A stretch of 54,008 bases of DNA, taken from assembly GCA_019695175.1 (NCBI GenBank), contig JAIBAM010000017.1, positions 1-54,008 on the forward strand. The letters are read 5' to 3'. The DNA comes from Bdellovibrionales bacterium (GTDB lineage: Bacteria; Bdellovibrionota; Bdellovibrionia; Bdellovibrionales; UBA1609). Below, in pieces: positions 24,158 through 33,188 of this stretch (the stretch's first letter is position 1; each line of letters starts with the position of its first letter). The notes under the pieces were generated by a model. It did no database searches. It was given only the letters and a program-made list of their open reading frames with translations, and was not told where the DNA came from. A program made the translations under genes and the position numbers.

Positions 24158-25460
24158 TTTTGGTCATTATACGAAGGCATTGTCCCAAGCTCAGTTCTTT
24201 CGTGAAAACGGTAAGGTAACTCAAGTCACAGGTTTTTTATTACGAGGGTACCTACCTGGTGCTTGCGTGGGGGCAATCTGTCAGGTTTTTTCGGCCGGGG
24301 GTGACTCCCATTTTTTTGCTGAAGTTGTTGGGTTTAGAGAAAGAGATGTATTCATGATGCCTCTAGGTGAAATGCGTGGGGTGGGCTTAGGGTCTAAACT
24401 TATTTTATGTACTCAACAAGCTTCTGTGGGCGTAGGGCCGCAGTTGTTGGGACGGGTGTTGAATGCCCTTGGTGAACCCATTGATGGCAAAGAGCCTCTT
24501 TCACAATTGGATGAAAAAAATTTATATAGTGAAATCGTAAATCCTTTGCTTCGACCTCCTATAAGTTTACCACTGACCCTTGGTGTGCGCTCCATAGATG
24601 GCCTTTTAACTTTGGGTCGAGGACAGCGAGTGGGAATTATGGCGGGATCAGGAGTGGGGAAATCAGTTCTTATGGGAATGACTGCAAAGTCCAGCCATGC
24701 CGATGTAAATGTTATTGGTTTAATTGGAGAGCGTGGGCGGGAAGTGAGAGAATTTATAGAACATACCTTGGGTGAAGAAGGTTTAAAAAAATCCATTATA
24801 ATTGTAGCTACATCAGATCAAAATCCGTTGTTAAGAATGAGGGCTGCTTTTGTAACATCCTCTATTGCAGAGTATTTCTGTGCCCAGGGAGCCCATGTTT
24901 TACTCATGATGGATTCCGTAACTCGATTTGCCATGGCTCAAAGGGAAGTGGGGCTTAATGTGGGAGAGCCTCCAACAGCTAAAGGTTATACGCCCAGTGT
25001 ATTTTCAATGTTACCCAAGCTTTTAGAACGAGCTGGGAATTATGAAGGTCAGGGAAGTATCACCGGACTTTACACAGTTTTAGTTGAGGGAGATGATATG
25101 GATGAACCCATTGCTGATGCGGTGAGATCTATTGTGGATGGTCACATAGTATTAGATCGCACTTTAGCCCAAAAGGGCCATTATCCCGCAGTGGATGTTT
25201 TGCAATCCATCAGTCGGGTGATGCGTAACATTGTTCCTATTGAACATCTGCAAATGGCAAAAAACATTAGAGAGAATTTAGCCACTTACAAAGAAGCAGA
25301 GGATCTTATTAACTTAGGTGCATATAAGTCAGGATCTAACGCCAGAATTGATCGGGCGATTAAGTTACAACCAAAAATTGAAGAATTTTTAAAACAAGAT
25401 GTGCAAGAGTTGCAAAAAGATCAAGACGTTAAAGTGGCCATGGGAAAAATATTTTCATGA
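24147..25460 (+). CDS. fliI: Flagellar type III export ATPase FliI
   Basis: A 437-residue F1-beta-like ATPase powering unloading of flagellar export substrates. Walker A is GIMAGSGVGKSVLMGM; other signatures are VNVIGLIGERGREVREF, HVLLMMDSVTRFAMAQREVGL (Walker B), GEPPTAKGYTPSVFSMLPKL and TVLVEGDDMDEPIADAVRSI. ATG 24147 is chosen because AAGGAA lies just upstream (24138) and the length then fits the family; a GTG at 24117 would extend it deep into fliH. Confidence 0.97.
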   Translation: MEINFGHYTKALSQAQFFRENGKVTQVTGFLLRGYLPGACVGAICQVFSAGGDSHFFAEVVGFRERDVFMMPLGEMRGVGLGSKLILCTQQASVGVGPQLLGRVLNALGEPIDGKEPLSQLDEKNLYSEIVNPLLRPPISLPLTLGVRSIDGLLTLGRGQRVGIMAGSGVGKSVLMGMTAKSSHADVNVIGLIGERGREVREFIEHTLGEEGLKKSIIIVATSDQNPLLRMRAAFVTSSIAEYFCAQGAHVLLMMDSVTRFAMAQREVGLNVGEPPTAKGYTPSVFSMLPKLLERAGNYEGQGSITGLYTVLVEGDDMDEPIADAVRSIVDGHIVLDRTLAQKGHYPAVDVLQSISRVMRNIVPIEHLQMAKNIRENLATYKEAEDLINLGAYKSGSNARIDRAIKLQPKIEEFLKQDVQELQKDQDVKVAMGKIFS

Positions 25461-25580
25461 TGTTTGTCGATTGGGAAAGGAAACGTCAGTCGATCAGTCA
25501 AAAGACGGTACCCCTGAACTGAATTTTAAAATATGAAATGTTTCAAGAATATGAATTTTAATCATTCCTAGGAAACCCTT

Positions 25581-26030
25581 ATGTTTAAATTCAAATTTTC
25601 CAGTTTACTCAAATTAAAATTACAACAAATGGAGCAGGCACAAAAGGAATTTTCTCAAGCAAAAAAAAACTTTGATGAAGTCATGTCGTTCATCGCAAGC
25701 TTTTATCAATCGATCGAAACTTCAAGAGAGGAAATTCTAAATTTACAAAAGAATCAAACATTTCAAGTATTAACTACGATTCAAGAATACGAAAAATTCA
25801 TCGAGGGTCAAAAAATTAAAATTCAACAAAAACGTGTTGTGGCACGGGAGCTCTTGCAGATTTTAGAGAAAAAACAAATGGTTTTAATTGAAATGGCCAC
25901 TGAATTTAAAAAAATAGAAAAATTAAAAGAAAAACAAAAAATGCAATTCCGTAAACAACAATTGAAAATAGAAACAAAACAACTGGATCAAATAATGATC
26001 ATGCGCTCCGGGCGAGGTGATAAATGGTAA
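25581..26030 (+). CDS. fliJ: Flagellar chaperone FliJ-like coiled-coil protein
   Basis: A 149-residue, almost wholly helical, highly charged protein (MFKFKFSSLLKLKLQQMEQA, RVVARELLQILEKKQMVLIE). The N-terminal FKFKFSSLLKLKLQQ pattern and the position between fliI and fliK are those of FliJ, the central stalk of the export ATPase. Sequence identity in this family is always low, so position carries much of the call. It overlaps the motE-like gene by 7 bp. Confidence 0.85.
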   Translation: MFKFKFSSLLKLKLQQMEQAQKEFSQAKKNFDEVMSFIASFYQSIETSREEILNLQKNQTFQVLTTIQEYEKFIEGQKIKIQQKRVVARELLQILEKKQMVLIEMATEFKKIEKLKEKQKMQFRKQQLKIETKQLDQIMIMRSGRGDKW

Positions 26031-26839
26031 AAAATGGTTATGATCAATTTTTTAAGGAAGCTCGTAAAATCAAACAAAATTTAGAGCCAAACTCTCTAGG
26101 CCCTAATTTCAAAGATAATTCCAAAAGGCGGGAAAATAGAAAATCCCTTAAAAAAGGAGTTGTTAAAGAAAAAAGAGTAAGTACGAAAAAGAATTTATTT
26201 TTATTGCAGTTGGCTTTTTTGTTTCTTGTTGTGGGTCTAGTTTGGTGGACTCTGGACCCAGAGTTACCAGAAAAGTTTTTAAAACATGTGGAAGTTAAAT
26301 GGATGGGAGGAGCTGAAGCTGCAGAGTCGATGAAAGAGTCTGGGGAAAAAAATTCCCCATCACCTGAATTGGAAAGTGCAAAAACTTCCCCATCACTTAT
26401 TTCTTCTGAGACCACGTCCTCTGCCTCAAAAAAATCTCCTGTTGCTGAGGACTTCAGTCATTTGGATAAGTTGCGCGAGCAAAAATTAAAGCTGGATCTG
26501 CGAGAAAAGGAACTTAATGAGTTGGAAGAAGAATTGCATAAACAAAGAGTAGAGCTGGATCAACGCATAAAGCAGTTGGAGGGTTTACGCAGTCAAATTT
26601 CCTCAATTTTAAAGGAAAGAATTAATGTAGATCAAAGTAAAGTGAGTAAATTAGTTGAAACCTACTCAAGTATGAAGCCAAAACAAGCGGCAGATATTCT
26701 TTCTGGATTAGATGAGGATTTGTCAGTGGAAATATTGGGGCAGATGAAAAAGAAAAATTCGGCTGAGATTATGAACTTATTAGATCCAGCCAAAGCGAGA
26801 TCCCTTTCGGAGAAATATGCAGGTTACAAACGACAATAA
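26024..26839 (+). CDS. motE: MotE-like flagellar protein (MgtE-N/FliG-like domain)
   Basis: A 271-residue membrane-anchored protein. A basic cytoplasmic start is followed by one transmembrane helix (LFLLQLAFLFLVVGLVWWTL, about 58-77). A Ser/Pro/Glu-rich linker and a long coiled coil (LREQKLKLDLREKELNELEE) lead to a C-terminal MgtE-N-like domain (YSSMKPKQAADILSGLDEDL...AEIMNLLDPAKA). This is the MotE layout; MotE is a periplasmic chaperone for stator protein MotC in alpha-proteobacteria, and similar genes sit between fliJ and fliK in many flagellar operons. It overlaps both fliJ and fliK. Confidence 0.82.
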   Translation: MVKNGYDQFFKEARKIKQNLEPNSLGPNFKDNSKRRENRKSLKKGVVKEKRVSTKKNLFLLQLAFLFLVVGLVWWTLDPELPEKFLKHVEVKWMGGAEAAESMKESGEKNSPSPELESAKTSPSLISSETTSSASKKSPVAEDFSHLDKLREQKLKLDLREKELNELEEELHKQRVELDQRIKQLEGLRSQISSILKERINVDQSKVSKLVETYSSMKPKQAADILSGLDEDLSVEILGQMKKKNSAEIMNLLDPAKARSLSEKYAGYKRQ

Positions 26840-28778
26840 AAATTTTATTTTTCTCGAAAAAAAACCTCATGAATTTCAAAACTCTATGGGTGAGGTCAAG
26901 GGTTTAAATTTCACTTCGGGAGAAAAGAAATTAACTTTTAAAAAAACGCTTTCCACTTTAAATGGCGATGATAACCATTCGTTATCGAAATTAAAACAAC
27001 AAAACAATGATTTCACACGAAACCCCACATTAAATAAAAAAGACCTTAACTCTAAGGATTTAGCTCTGAAGGTGGAAAAAAAAGAGGCTTCTCTTCCTCT
27101 AAAAAGGAAAACCCCAGCTCTTAATGAAGAAGAAGATTCAAGTGTTTCGCAGGTTCAGGACATCGGTGTGTATCAAGATTTTTTTAAAAAAATGGAGAAC
27201 GATCTTGGAGTGACTCCGGCACAAATTTTAAAAGCCTTTGCGAAACTTACACCAGATGAGTTACAGCAACCACCGGAAAATAATATAGAGAAAATAGTAG
27301 AAAATCTTTCTTTAAATCCACAAGAGCAAGAAGTGGCCCGATTTTTTTTCCATGAGATGCTAAAGAAATCTGCCGAAAATAATATGGCCCAATTCTTAAA
27401 AAAATCCCATCAAGAATTGATTTTGGAGGTTCATAATGCCAATGATATTGAGATTAAAAAAAGAAGTCAGTCTGTGGACAACCTTCAACAGCAATTTTTC
27501 CTGCCAAATAATAGAGATATAAGTGGTTCCACACGAGGGAAAAATCTGTTGGAAAAAAACGGATTTGCACCCAAGGTTCAGCTATCAGAAAAAATGAATT
27601 CATCCTGGGTGAACTTAAATGAACCAGAGGTTGAAAGGTCAGAGGAAATTACGGATTTTCCAGGTTCTATACTGTCAGAAGAAAGTGGGACTGAAAAAGG
27701 ACTTCATTCAGAATTGGAAATGGTTTTACCCTCAGAACGAGAAGGAAATTCATCGTCCCAATCTGGACAAAAAGAATTTCGGTCAACACCTATTGAAAAT
27801 AGAACTTTTGATCCCACCGACCTTGGGGTTAGTGGCTTGACTGTAAAGGGAGATAATAATGGAGATACGAGCGAAAAATTAAAGCAAGCCTTAGAGCAGT
27901 TGGTGGGAGTATCCGATAATTCTTTTGTAAGTCAACTCGGGGATAAGGAGCAAAATCATTTGGCGAATAAGGATGTAAATCCCATGATGGGTTTTTATCC
28001 CCCTGAGAATTTAAAAGAATTCAACCCTGCAATGGAAAAGAAAGGTTCCTTTCGTCCGACGACATCTGAAATTGCGAATCAAAAAATGGACCCAAATAGT
28101 ACATCCAGTTTGTTGATGAAAGGAAATGATTCGGAAAGTGAGGATGTATCCAGTGAAAATTCTCAAAGGGGTTCTTCTTCATTCTCCTTTAAAACGAATG
28201 TTCCCCCAGGGGATTCATTTAATATCAATAATTCAAATTTAGTTAAAAATAGTTTTGGCGTGAACCCGCAACCCAATCCAGTTCAAACAGCATCTAATGT
28301 GAAGGAAATTATCAGTCACGCGCAGTTTCTGGCTCAAAAAGGCGGAGGAGAAATGAAAATCACCCTCGCCCCAGAGGGTTTGGGTGAAGTGAGTATGAAG
28401 GTGGCAGTAAACAGTGGTCAGGTGAGCATTCAAATGGTGGCAGAATCCAATGAAGCCAAAAAAATCATTGAAAAAGGATTGGTTGATTTAAAATCATCTT
28501 TATTGTCCCATGATTTAAAAGTGAATCACATACGTGTTGATACTCCGGGGGATATTTCAAAGCAAATGACACAAAACCAAGACGATTCCCAAAGACAATT
28601 TGCCCAACAGTTCATGCAGCAGTTTCAACAGGAAAATAATGAGTGGAGAAGGGGATTTTTTGATTTGCCTGGTGCAAAAATTTATCGTTCACAAAAAGAA
28701 GTTGCAGAAAAGGCTGAAGTGTTACGACCGTCTTCCCGTGGAAATGAGAGTGCACAAAGACTGAACCTGGTGGCTTAG
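26817..28778 (+). CDS. fliK: Flagellar hook-length control protein FliK
   Basis: A 653-residue secreted ruler protein. The first 500 residues are low-complexity, polar and rich in Asn/Ser/Glu/Lys, as expected for a FliK ruler region. The C-terminal Flg_hook domain (about 500-580) is clear: LAQKGGGEMKITLAPEGLGE, VSMKVAVNSGQVSIQMVAES and SLLSHDLKVNHIRVD. A Gln-rich tail follows (QQFMQQFQQENNEW). It overlaps the motE-like gene by 23 bp and precedes flgD. The length is above average, which could mean a long hook if the ruler model holds. Confidence 0.9.
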   Translation: MQVTNDNKNFIFLEKKPHEFQNSMGEVKGLNFTSGEKKLTFKKTLSTLNGDDNHSLSKLKQQNNDFTRNPTLNKKDLNSKDLALKVEKKEASLPLKRKTPALNEEEDSSVSQVQDIGVYQDFFKKMENDLGVTPAQILKAFAKLTPDELQQPPENNIEKIVENLSLNPQEQEVARFFFHEMLKKSAENNMAQFLKKSHQELILEVHNANDIEIKKRSQSVDNLQQQFFLPNNRDISGSTRGKNLLEKNGFAPKVQLSEKMNSSWVNLNEPEVERSEEITDFPGSILSEESGTEKGLHSELEMVLPSEREGNSSSQSGQKEFRSTPIENRTFDPTDLGVSGLTVKGDNNGDTSEKLKQALEQLVGVSDNSFVSQLGDKEQNHLANKDVNPMMGFYPPENLKEFNPAMEKKGSFRPTTSEIANQKMDPNSTSSLLMKGNDSESEDVSSENSQRGSSSFSFKTNVPPGDSFNINNSNLVKNSFGVNPQPNPVQTASNVKEIISHAQFLAQKGGGEMKITLAPEGLGEVSMKVAVNSGQVSIQMVAESNEAKKIIEKGLVDLKSSLLSHDLKVNHIRVDTPGDISKQMTQNQDDSQRQFAQQFMQQFQQENNEWRRGFFDLPGAKIYRSQKEVAEKAEVLRPSSRGNESAQRLNLVA

Positions 28779-28834
28779 GTTTTTTGGTGTGAATTTGGGG
28801 AGCTAAGTCCCATTTTTATAAATAAGGGTGATAA

Positions 28835-29722
28835 ATGTTAAGTGTAAAAACAGGAACACAAAGTTGGTCGGCGACTCCACAAAAGGTTGATTTTGATCCT
28901 GAAAAATCAAATAGCCTGAGTTCTTCGGAACAAAAAAAATTTTTTGCTGATCAAAACATTGGTGATGTTTTGAATAAAGCTGCAGATCCAAATTGGGTGG
29001 ACCCTTCAAAGCAAATTCGTAAAGTGGGTGACAATCAATTAGATAAAGATGCATTTATGAAGTTGCTACTCACGCAAATGAAACATCAAGACCCGACCAA
29101 TCCGTTGCAGAGTCATGAAATGGCGGCTCAGTTGGCTCAATTCTCCTCACTGGAGAAGTTAACCAATATTAATGATGGGATTAACTCTTTGACCAAAGCT
29201 CAGGCGCCCAGTCGAAATTTTGAAGCTCTCAGTTTGATTGGTAAAGCCGTGGATGGTGATTCTGCAAAAATTGATCGTACTGATGAAACAGATGAGCATG
29301 GTATTGCATTCACTTTGCCCTCAGAGGCTTTGAATTTAAAAGTAAATATTAAAGATAGTAATGGAAAAGTGATTCGTACTTTGGATATGGCCCAATTAAA
29401 AAGTGGTAAAAATGAAATCACTTGGAATGGCAAAGAGGACGACGGTCGTTCGGCTCCGAAGGGTACTTATATGGCCGAACTGGAAGCCCATGGCTCTAAT
29501 GGACAAAAAATATTTGCCAACACGCGTTTTCAAGGAGTGATCTCGGGGGTCAATTTTACGCCTCAGGGGCCAGTGCTTATGATGGGCAAACAAAGTGTGG
29601 CACTCAAGGATGTGAAAGAAATAGTAGACCCTCGGTCGATGATAAAGGAAGAAAAAGTGGCACAAGCTCAAGAAGCAAAAGCAACACTGGGATCCGAACC
29701 AACTTTGATTAAAAAGAATTAA
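28835..29722 (+). CDS. flgD: Flagellar hook-cap protein FlgD
   Basis: A 295-residue hook scaffolding cap. The N-terminal motif DKDAFMKLLLTQMKHQDPTN followed by PLQSHEMAAQLAQFSSLEKL is diagnostic. The middle carries the FlgD Ig-like fold (LKVNIKDSNGKVIRTLDMAQ, ITWNGKEDDGRSAPKGTY). The N terminus has about 70 residues before the core motif, longer than in E. coli. The C-terminal tail is charged. Confidence 0.95.
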   Translation: MLSVKTGTQSWSATPQKVDFDPEKSNSLSSSEQKKFFADQNIGDVLNKAADPNWVDPSKQIRKVGDNQLDKDAFMKLLLTQMKHQDPTNPLQSHEMAAQLAQFSSLEKLTNINDGINSLTKAQAPSRNFEALSLIGKAVDGDSAKIDRTDETDEHGIAFTLPSEALNLKVNIKDSNGKVIRTLDMAQLKSGKNEITWNGKEDDGRSAPKGTYMAELEAHGSNGQKIFANTRFQGVISGVNFTPQGPVLMMGKQSVALKDVKEIVDPRSMIKEEKVAQAQEAKATLGSEPTLIKKN

Positions 29723-29757
29723 ACTTATTTATTAAATAAAAGACATGGAGGTCTTAA

Positions 29758-31044
29758 ATGGGAGTTTTATCGTCACTGTATACGGGAGTTTCCGGTTTGA
29801 CTGCTCAAGGGGAAGCCCTGGGTGTCATTGGTGATAATATTGCAAATGCGAACACGGTTGGTTTTAAATCCAGTCGTGCTGAGTTTCAGGATATTGTGGC
29901 CAAAAGTTTAAAGGGAATTTTAGGGGGAAATCAAATTGGACGTGGGGTCAAAATTGGGGCCGTCAATCCTATTTTGATTCAAGGGAATGTGGATGCCACT
30001 GAAAAAACCACAGATATAGCTATTTCAGGTGACGGATACTACACCTTACGTGGTTCCGATGGAGAATCATTTTCCCGTGACGGATCTTTTCATTTTGATA
30101 AAGAAGGTTATTTAGTAACTAATGACAACCAAAGGGTCCAAGGATTTATGGCCGATGACAAAGGGCAAATTTTAAACAAAACGGGAGATATTAAATTCCC
30201 TCGAGCTTTAGTAGCAGCAAAAGGGACAGAAAAAATTCGTTTGGATTTGAATTTGGACTCGCGTATTCAATCAATAAAAACTTTTGATCCTAAGAATCCT
30301 TATGACACTTCTCATTACTCCACAGGAGTTGAAATGTATGACTCCCAAGGGAATAAACATTTAATGACTATGTTTTTTGTTAAGTCAGCAGATCGTTCTT
30401 GGAATTGGTACGGAATGTGTGATGGCAAAGAAGTGACTGGAGGAAAAGAGGGCGAATTGTCCAAACTGGCTTCTGGAAAAGTGACTTTCACTGTAGATGG
30501 GAAATTGGACACAGAAGAAACTACTGAGTCGGCCTTTAACTTTAAAGGGGGAGCTTTACAGGGACAAAAAGTTAAAATTGATTTTGGAGACTCATTGACC
30601 ACGGATAAGGGAACAGGTTTAGATGGCACAAAACAGTATGGTAAAGATTCGGATTTGATCTCTTGGGGTCAGGATGGGTCTTCTGCAGGTACTATAACCA
30701 ACTTATCATTTAATGATGAAGGAGTGTTGACCGCCCTTTATTCCAATGGTGAGACAAGGGATTTAGCACAAATTGCTTTGGCCAAATTCGAAAACCCTGA
30801 GGCCTTATTTAAAGTAGGTAACAACAGATTTAAAGAAGCCAGGGATTCTGGCGCGCCAGCAGTAGGAGCGCCTGGCCGTGCTGGTAGAGGGAAGATATTT
30901 GCGAAATCTTTGGAACGCTCCACTGTGGATTTGGCTTTGGAGTTTGTTAATTTAATTCAAAATCAACGGGGCTTTCAAGCCAATGCTAAAACAATTACCA
31001 CTACGGATGAGCTTTTGGCTGAAGTTATCAATCTTAAAAGATGA
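29758..31044 (+). CDS. flgE: Flagellar hook protein FlgE
   Basis: A 428-residue hook subunit. The N terminus SSLYTGVSGLTAQGEALGVI followed by GDNIANANTVGFKSSRAEFQ, the SRDGSFHFDKEGYLVTNDNQRVQG segment (split by family domains) and the C-terminal LEFVNLIQNQRGFQANAKTI with TTTDELLAEVINLKR are all canonical. Preceded by GGAGG. It is the last gene before a strong intrinsic terminator and closes this flagellar operon. Confidence 0.96.
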   Translation: MGVLSSLYTGVSGLTAQGEALGVIGDNIANANTVGFKSSRAEFQDIVAKSLKGILGGNQIGRGVKIGAVNPILIQGNVDATEKTTDIAISGDGYYTLRGSDGESFSRDGSFHFDKEGYLVTNDNQRVQGFMADDKGQILNKTGDIKFPRALVAAKGTEKIRLDLNLDSRIQSIKTFDPKNPYDTSHYSTGVEMYDSQGNKHLMTMFFVKSADRSWNWYGMCDGKEVTGGKEGELSKLASGKVTFTVDGKLDTEETTESAFNFKGGALQGQKVKIDFGDSLTTDKGTGLDGTKQYGKDSDLISWGQDGSSAGTITNLSFNDEGVLTALYSNGETRDLAQIALAKFENPEALFKVGNNRFKEARDSGAPAVGAPGRAGRGKIFAKSLERSTVDLALEFVNLIQNQRGFQANAKTITTTDELLAEVINLKR

Positions 31045-31073
31045 TAATTTGGAGCCACTCATAATTAGCTAAA

Positions 31074-31105
31074 TAAAAAAAGGGGGATATTCCCCCTTTT
31101 TTTAT
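31074..31105 (+). terminator. Intrinsic terminator after flgE
   Basis: AAAAAAAGGGGGA (31075-31087) pairs with TCCCCCTTTTTTT (31091-31103) around a 3-base loop. The stem of up to 13 bp with A- and T-tracts works in both directions. It marks the end of the flagellar operon. Confidence 0.9.
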
Positions 31106-31106
31106 T

Positions 31107-31542
31107 ATTGCTTAGAATTTTCACTTACCTTGGCTAATATTTTAGTAAAATTTAAGTCTGTCCCTTTTTCATAAAATAGTAATGATTCATTGGAATGCTT
31201 AATGTAGACATTGTATCTTCGAATTTATACCCAAAGCGAACGGGTTTGCCTGATTTGGACACCGAGCAACTCCATTCAGTGTCTCATAGTTTGGAACAAG
31301 ACAGTTTAAGTTGTTTGTATCAACGGACCCCAATAGATTTAAATGCTGTCTTGCAGATTTTTTTTAACTCCTTTTATTCCCCTTTTTGAATCTAGCCATA
31401 GACAGGACCTCGACCATGGTTTGTTTTTGTGCCGGATATTGGTCTAGGAGTTGCCCATTCAGTAATTATTTAATCAAATAGTGAATAGTTAAGTGATGAT
31501 TAGGATTTATTCCTAGAGGATTACTTTTAGAGGGGATAATAT
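31107..31542. other. Intergenic region before the pilus-associated ABC transporter
   Basis: About 436 bp of AT-rich DNA. A 64-codon open frame (31195-31389) has no ribosome site or recognisable product and is not called as a gene. The final part (31470-31540) holds short AT-rich direct repeats (AATAGTGAATAGTTAAGTG) and probably the promoter for the ABC transporter-pil gene run, but no convincing -35/-10 pair was found. Confidence 0.4.
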
Positions 31543-32424
31543 ATGGCAATTTTAACAGTCGAAGACTTATATAAATCCTACCGTAAGGGGTTTATACCTC
31601 GTCAACAAACGGTTTTGAATGGTGTGAACTTCACTTTGCAGCCTGGAACCATAACCGGATTTTTGGGAGCCAATGGAGCGGGAAAAACAACCACGATGAA
31701 ATGCGTGCTCGGTTTAGCTCAGTTTCATCAGGGAAAGGTGAGTTTTTTTGAGGGTCAACCGTTAAATCAAGAGGTCAAAAATCGTATTGGGTTTTTACCT
31801 GAAAGACCCTATTTTTACGAATATTTAACCGGTGAAGAATTTCTTAAGTTTTATGGCCAGCTTTCTTTGAAAATGACCCGATTTGATTTACAGCAGCGGA
31901 TCACCAATTTGCTAGAGTTGGTGGGATTGACCGAAGCCCGACATCGTCGATTAAGAGCTTATTCAAAAGGAATGTTACAAAAAATTGGCTTCGCCCAAGC
32001 TTTGGTGCATCGACCTGATTTGGTGATATTAGACGAACCTGTGTCTGGCCTAGATCCTGACGGAAGAATGGCAATTGCAGAACTGATCAAACAAGTGGCC
32101 TCTGAAGGAGCTGCAGTTTTTTTTAGTAGTCACTTGATGCATGATACAGAAAAGCTTTGTCAAAATCTGATTATATTACGATCGGGGAAAGTGATGTATG
32201 AAGGAGCAATGGATCTGTTTTTAGAAAAAATGGGAATTTCAATAGAAATTATTTATTTTGAAAACAATCAAAAAAAATCTCTCAGGGAAGACAACATAGA
32301 TTCCGCTCAAAGAAAAATTAAAATATTAATGGGTCAAGGTGCTTCTATTTTAGAGGTAAGGCAAAACCGTAAGTCGTTGGAAGAAGCCTTTGTTCAAACG
32401 GCTTTAAGGGGGAGTGCGGCATGA
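31543..32424 (+). CDS. ABC-2 type transporter ATPase (pilus-linked)
   Basis: A 293-residue ABC ATPase with Walker A GANGAGKTT, signature YSKGMLQKIGFAQAL, Walker B LVILDEPVSGLDPDG and switch histidine SSHLMHD. The C-terminal domain of about 70 residues resembles those of drug or lipid-type ABC-2 ATPases. It overlaps the permease gene by 4 bp. Position directly before prepilin peptidase and pilM-Q recalls the PilG-PilH-PilI ABC genes in the Myxococcus pil cluster, which are needed for pilus assembly. Equivalence is an inference from order, not from sequence comparison. Confidence 0.9.
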   Translation: MAILTVEDLYKSYRKGFIPRQQTVLNGVNFTLQPGTITGFLGANGAGKTTTMKCVLGLAQFHQGKVSFFEGQPLNQEVKNRIGFLPERPYFYEYLTGEEFLKFYGQLSLKMTRFDLQQRITNLLELVGLTEARHRRLRAYSKGMLQKIGFAQALVHRPDLVILDEPVSGLDPDGRMAIAELIKQVASEGAAVFFSSHLMHDTEKLCQNLIILRSGKVMYEGAMDLFLEKMGISIEIIYFENNQKKSLREDNIDSAQRKIKILMGQGASILEVRQNRKSLEEAFVQTALRGSAA

Positions 32425-33188
32425 AATCAATTGGTATTATTGCTTTAAATACTTATCGAGAAATCATTCGTGATCGTATCTTGTATGGCATTCTTGTTTT
32501 TGCCATTTTATTGATTGGGTTAAGTATGGCACTGGGTCAACTGAGTTTTGCAGAACAGGCACGAATTACGGCGAGTTTTGGGATGACTGGAATTCAAATA
32601 GGAGCCGCCATTGTGTCGATTTTTTTAGGAAGCACTTTGGTCACAAAAGAAATAGAAAAGAAGACAATTATGACTTTGTTGGTGCGACCTGTCAGTCGCA
32701 CTCAGTTTTTGTTGGGTAAAAGTTTGGGACTTATTTTCGTGCAAGTTACGGTTATGGGTATTTTGATGTCGGTACTTTTGGGTATTTTTAAGTTTATGGG
32801 TGTTTTAATTGAGCCCCAAGCTTTTGTGGCTATTTACGGGATTTTTTTGGAGTCATTGGTGCTTTTGGGAGTGACACTTTTTTTTAGCATTTTTGCCACC
32901 TCAATGATGGTCGTTGCCTTTGCTCTGGGAGTATTTTTAATTGGACACTGGATTGATAGCTTGAATTATTTTGTGAAAAAGGGTCAAAGTGAATGGATTA
33001 AAGAAGCAACTCAGTTCATTCTGAAAGCGACACCTAACCTTGAAAGATTTAATTGGCGAAACTTGATGATTTATTCAGATCCCATATCATCAAAAATGTT
33101 AATTCAAGCATCGCTTTACGCAATGGTGTGGTTTGTATTTTTAGTAGCGTTAGCGGGATTTATTTTTAGGAGAAGAGATTTTGTCTGA
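32421..33188 (+). CDS. ABC-2 type transporter permease
   Basis: A 255-residue membrane protein with about six hydrophobic segments (ILYGILVFAILLIGLSMAL, LIFVQVTVMGILMSVLLGIF, LFFSIFATSMMVVAFALGVF, LYAMVWFVFLVALAGFIF among them). The sequence LVTKEIEKKTIMTLLVRPVS with SRTQFLLGK is the family's coupling-helix region. It pairs with the preceding ATPase (4-bp overlap) and overlaps the prepilin peptidase start by 8 bp, so the transporter and the pilus genes are expressed together. Confidence 0.88.
   Translation: MKSIGIIALNTYREIIRDRILYGILVFAILLIGLSMALGQLSFAEQARITASFGMTGIQIGAAIVSIFLGSTLVTKEIEKKTIMTLLVRPVSRTQFLLGKSLGLIFVQVTVMGILMSVLLGIFKFMGVLIEPQAFVAIYGIFLESLVLLGVTLFFSIFATSMMVVAFALGVFLIGHWIDSLNYFVKKGQSEWIKEATQFILKATPNLERFNWRNLMIYSDPISSKMLIQASLYAMVWFVFLVALAGFIFRRRDFV

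Noticed and set aside
31195-31389. 64-codon open frame between flgE and the ABC transporter
   Set aside because: No ribosome binding site, no recognisable domain, odd composition and isolated position after a terminator; chance frame.
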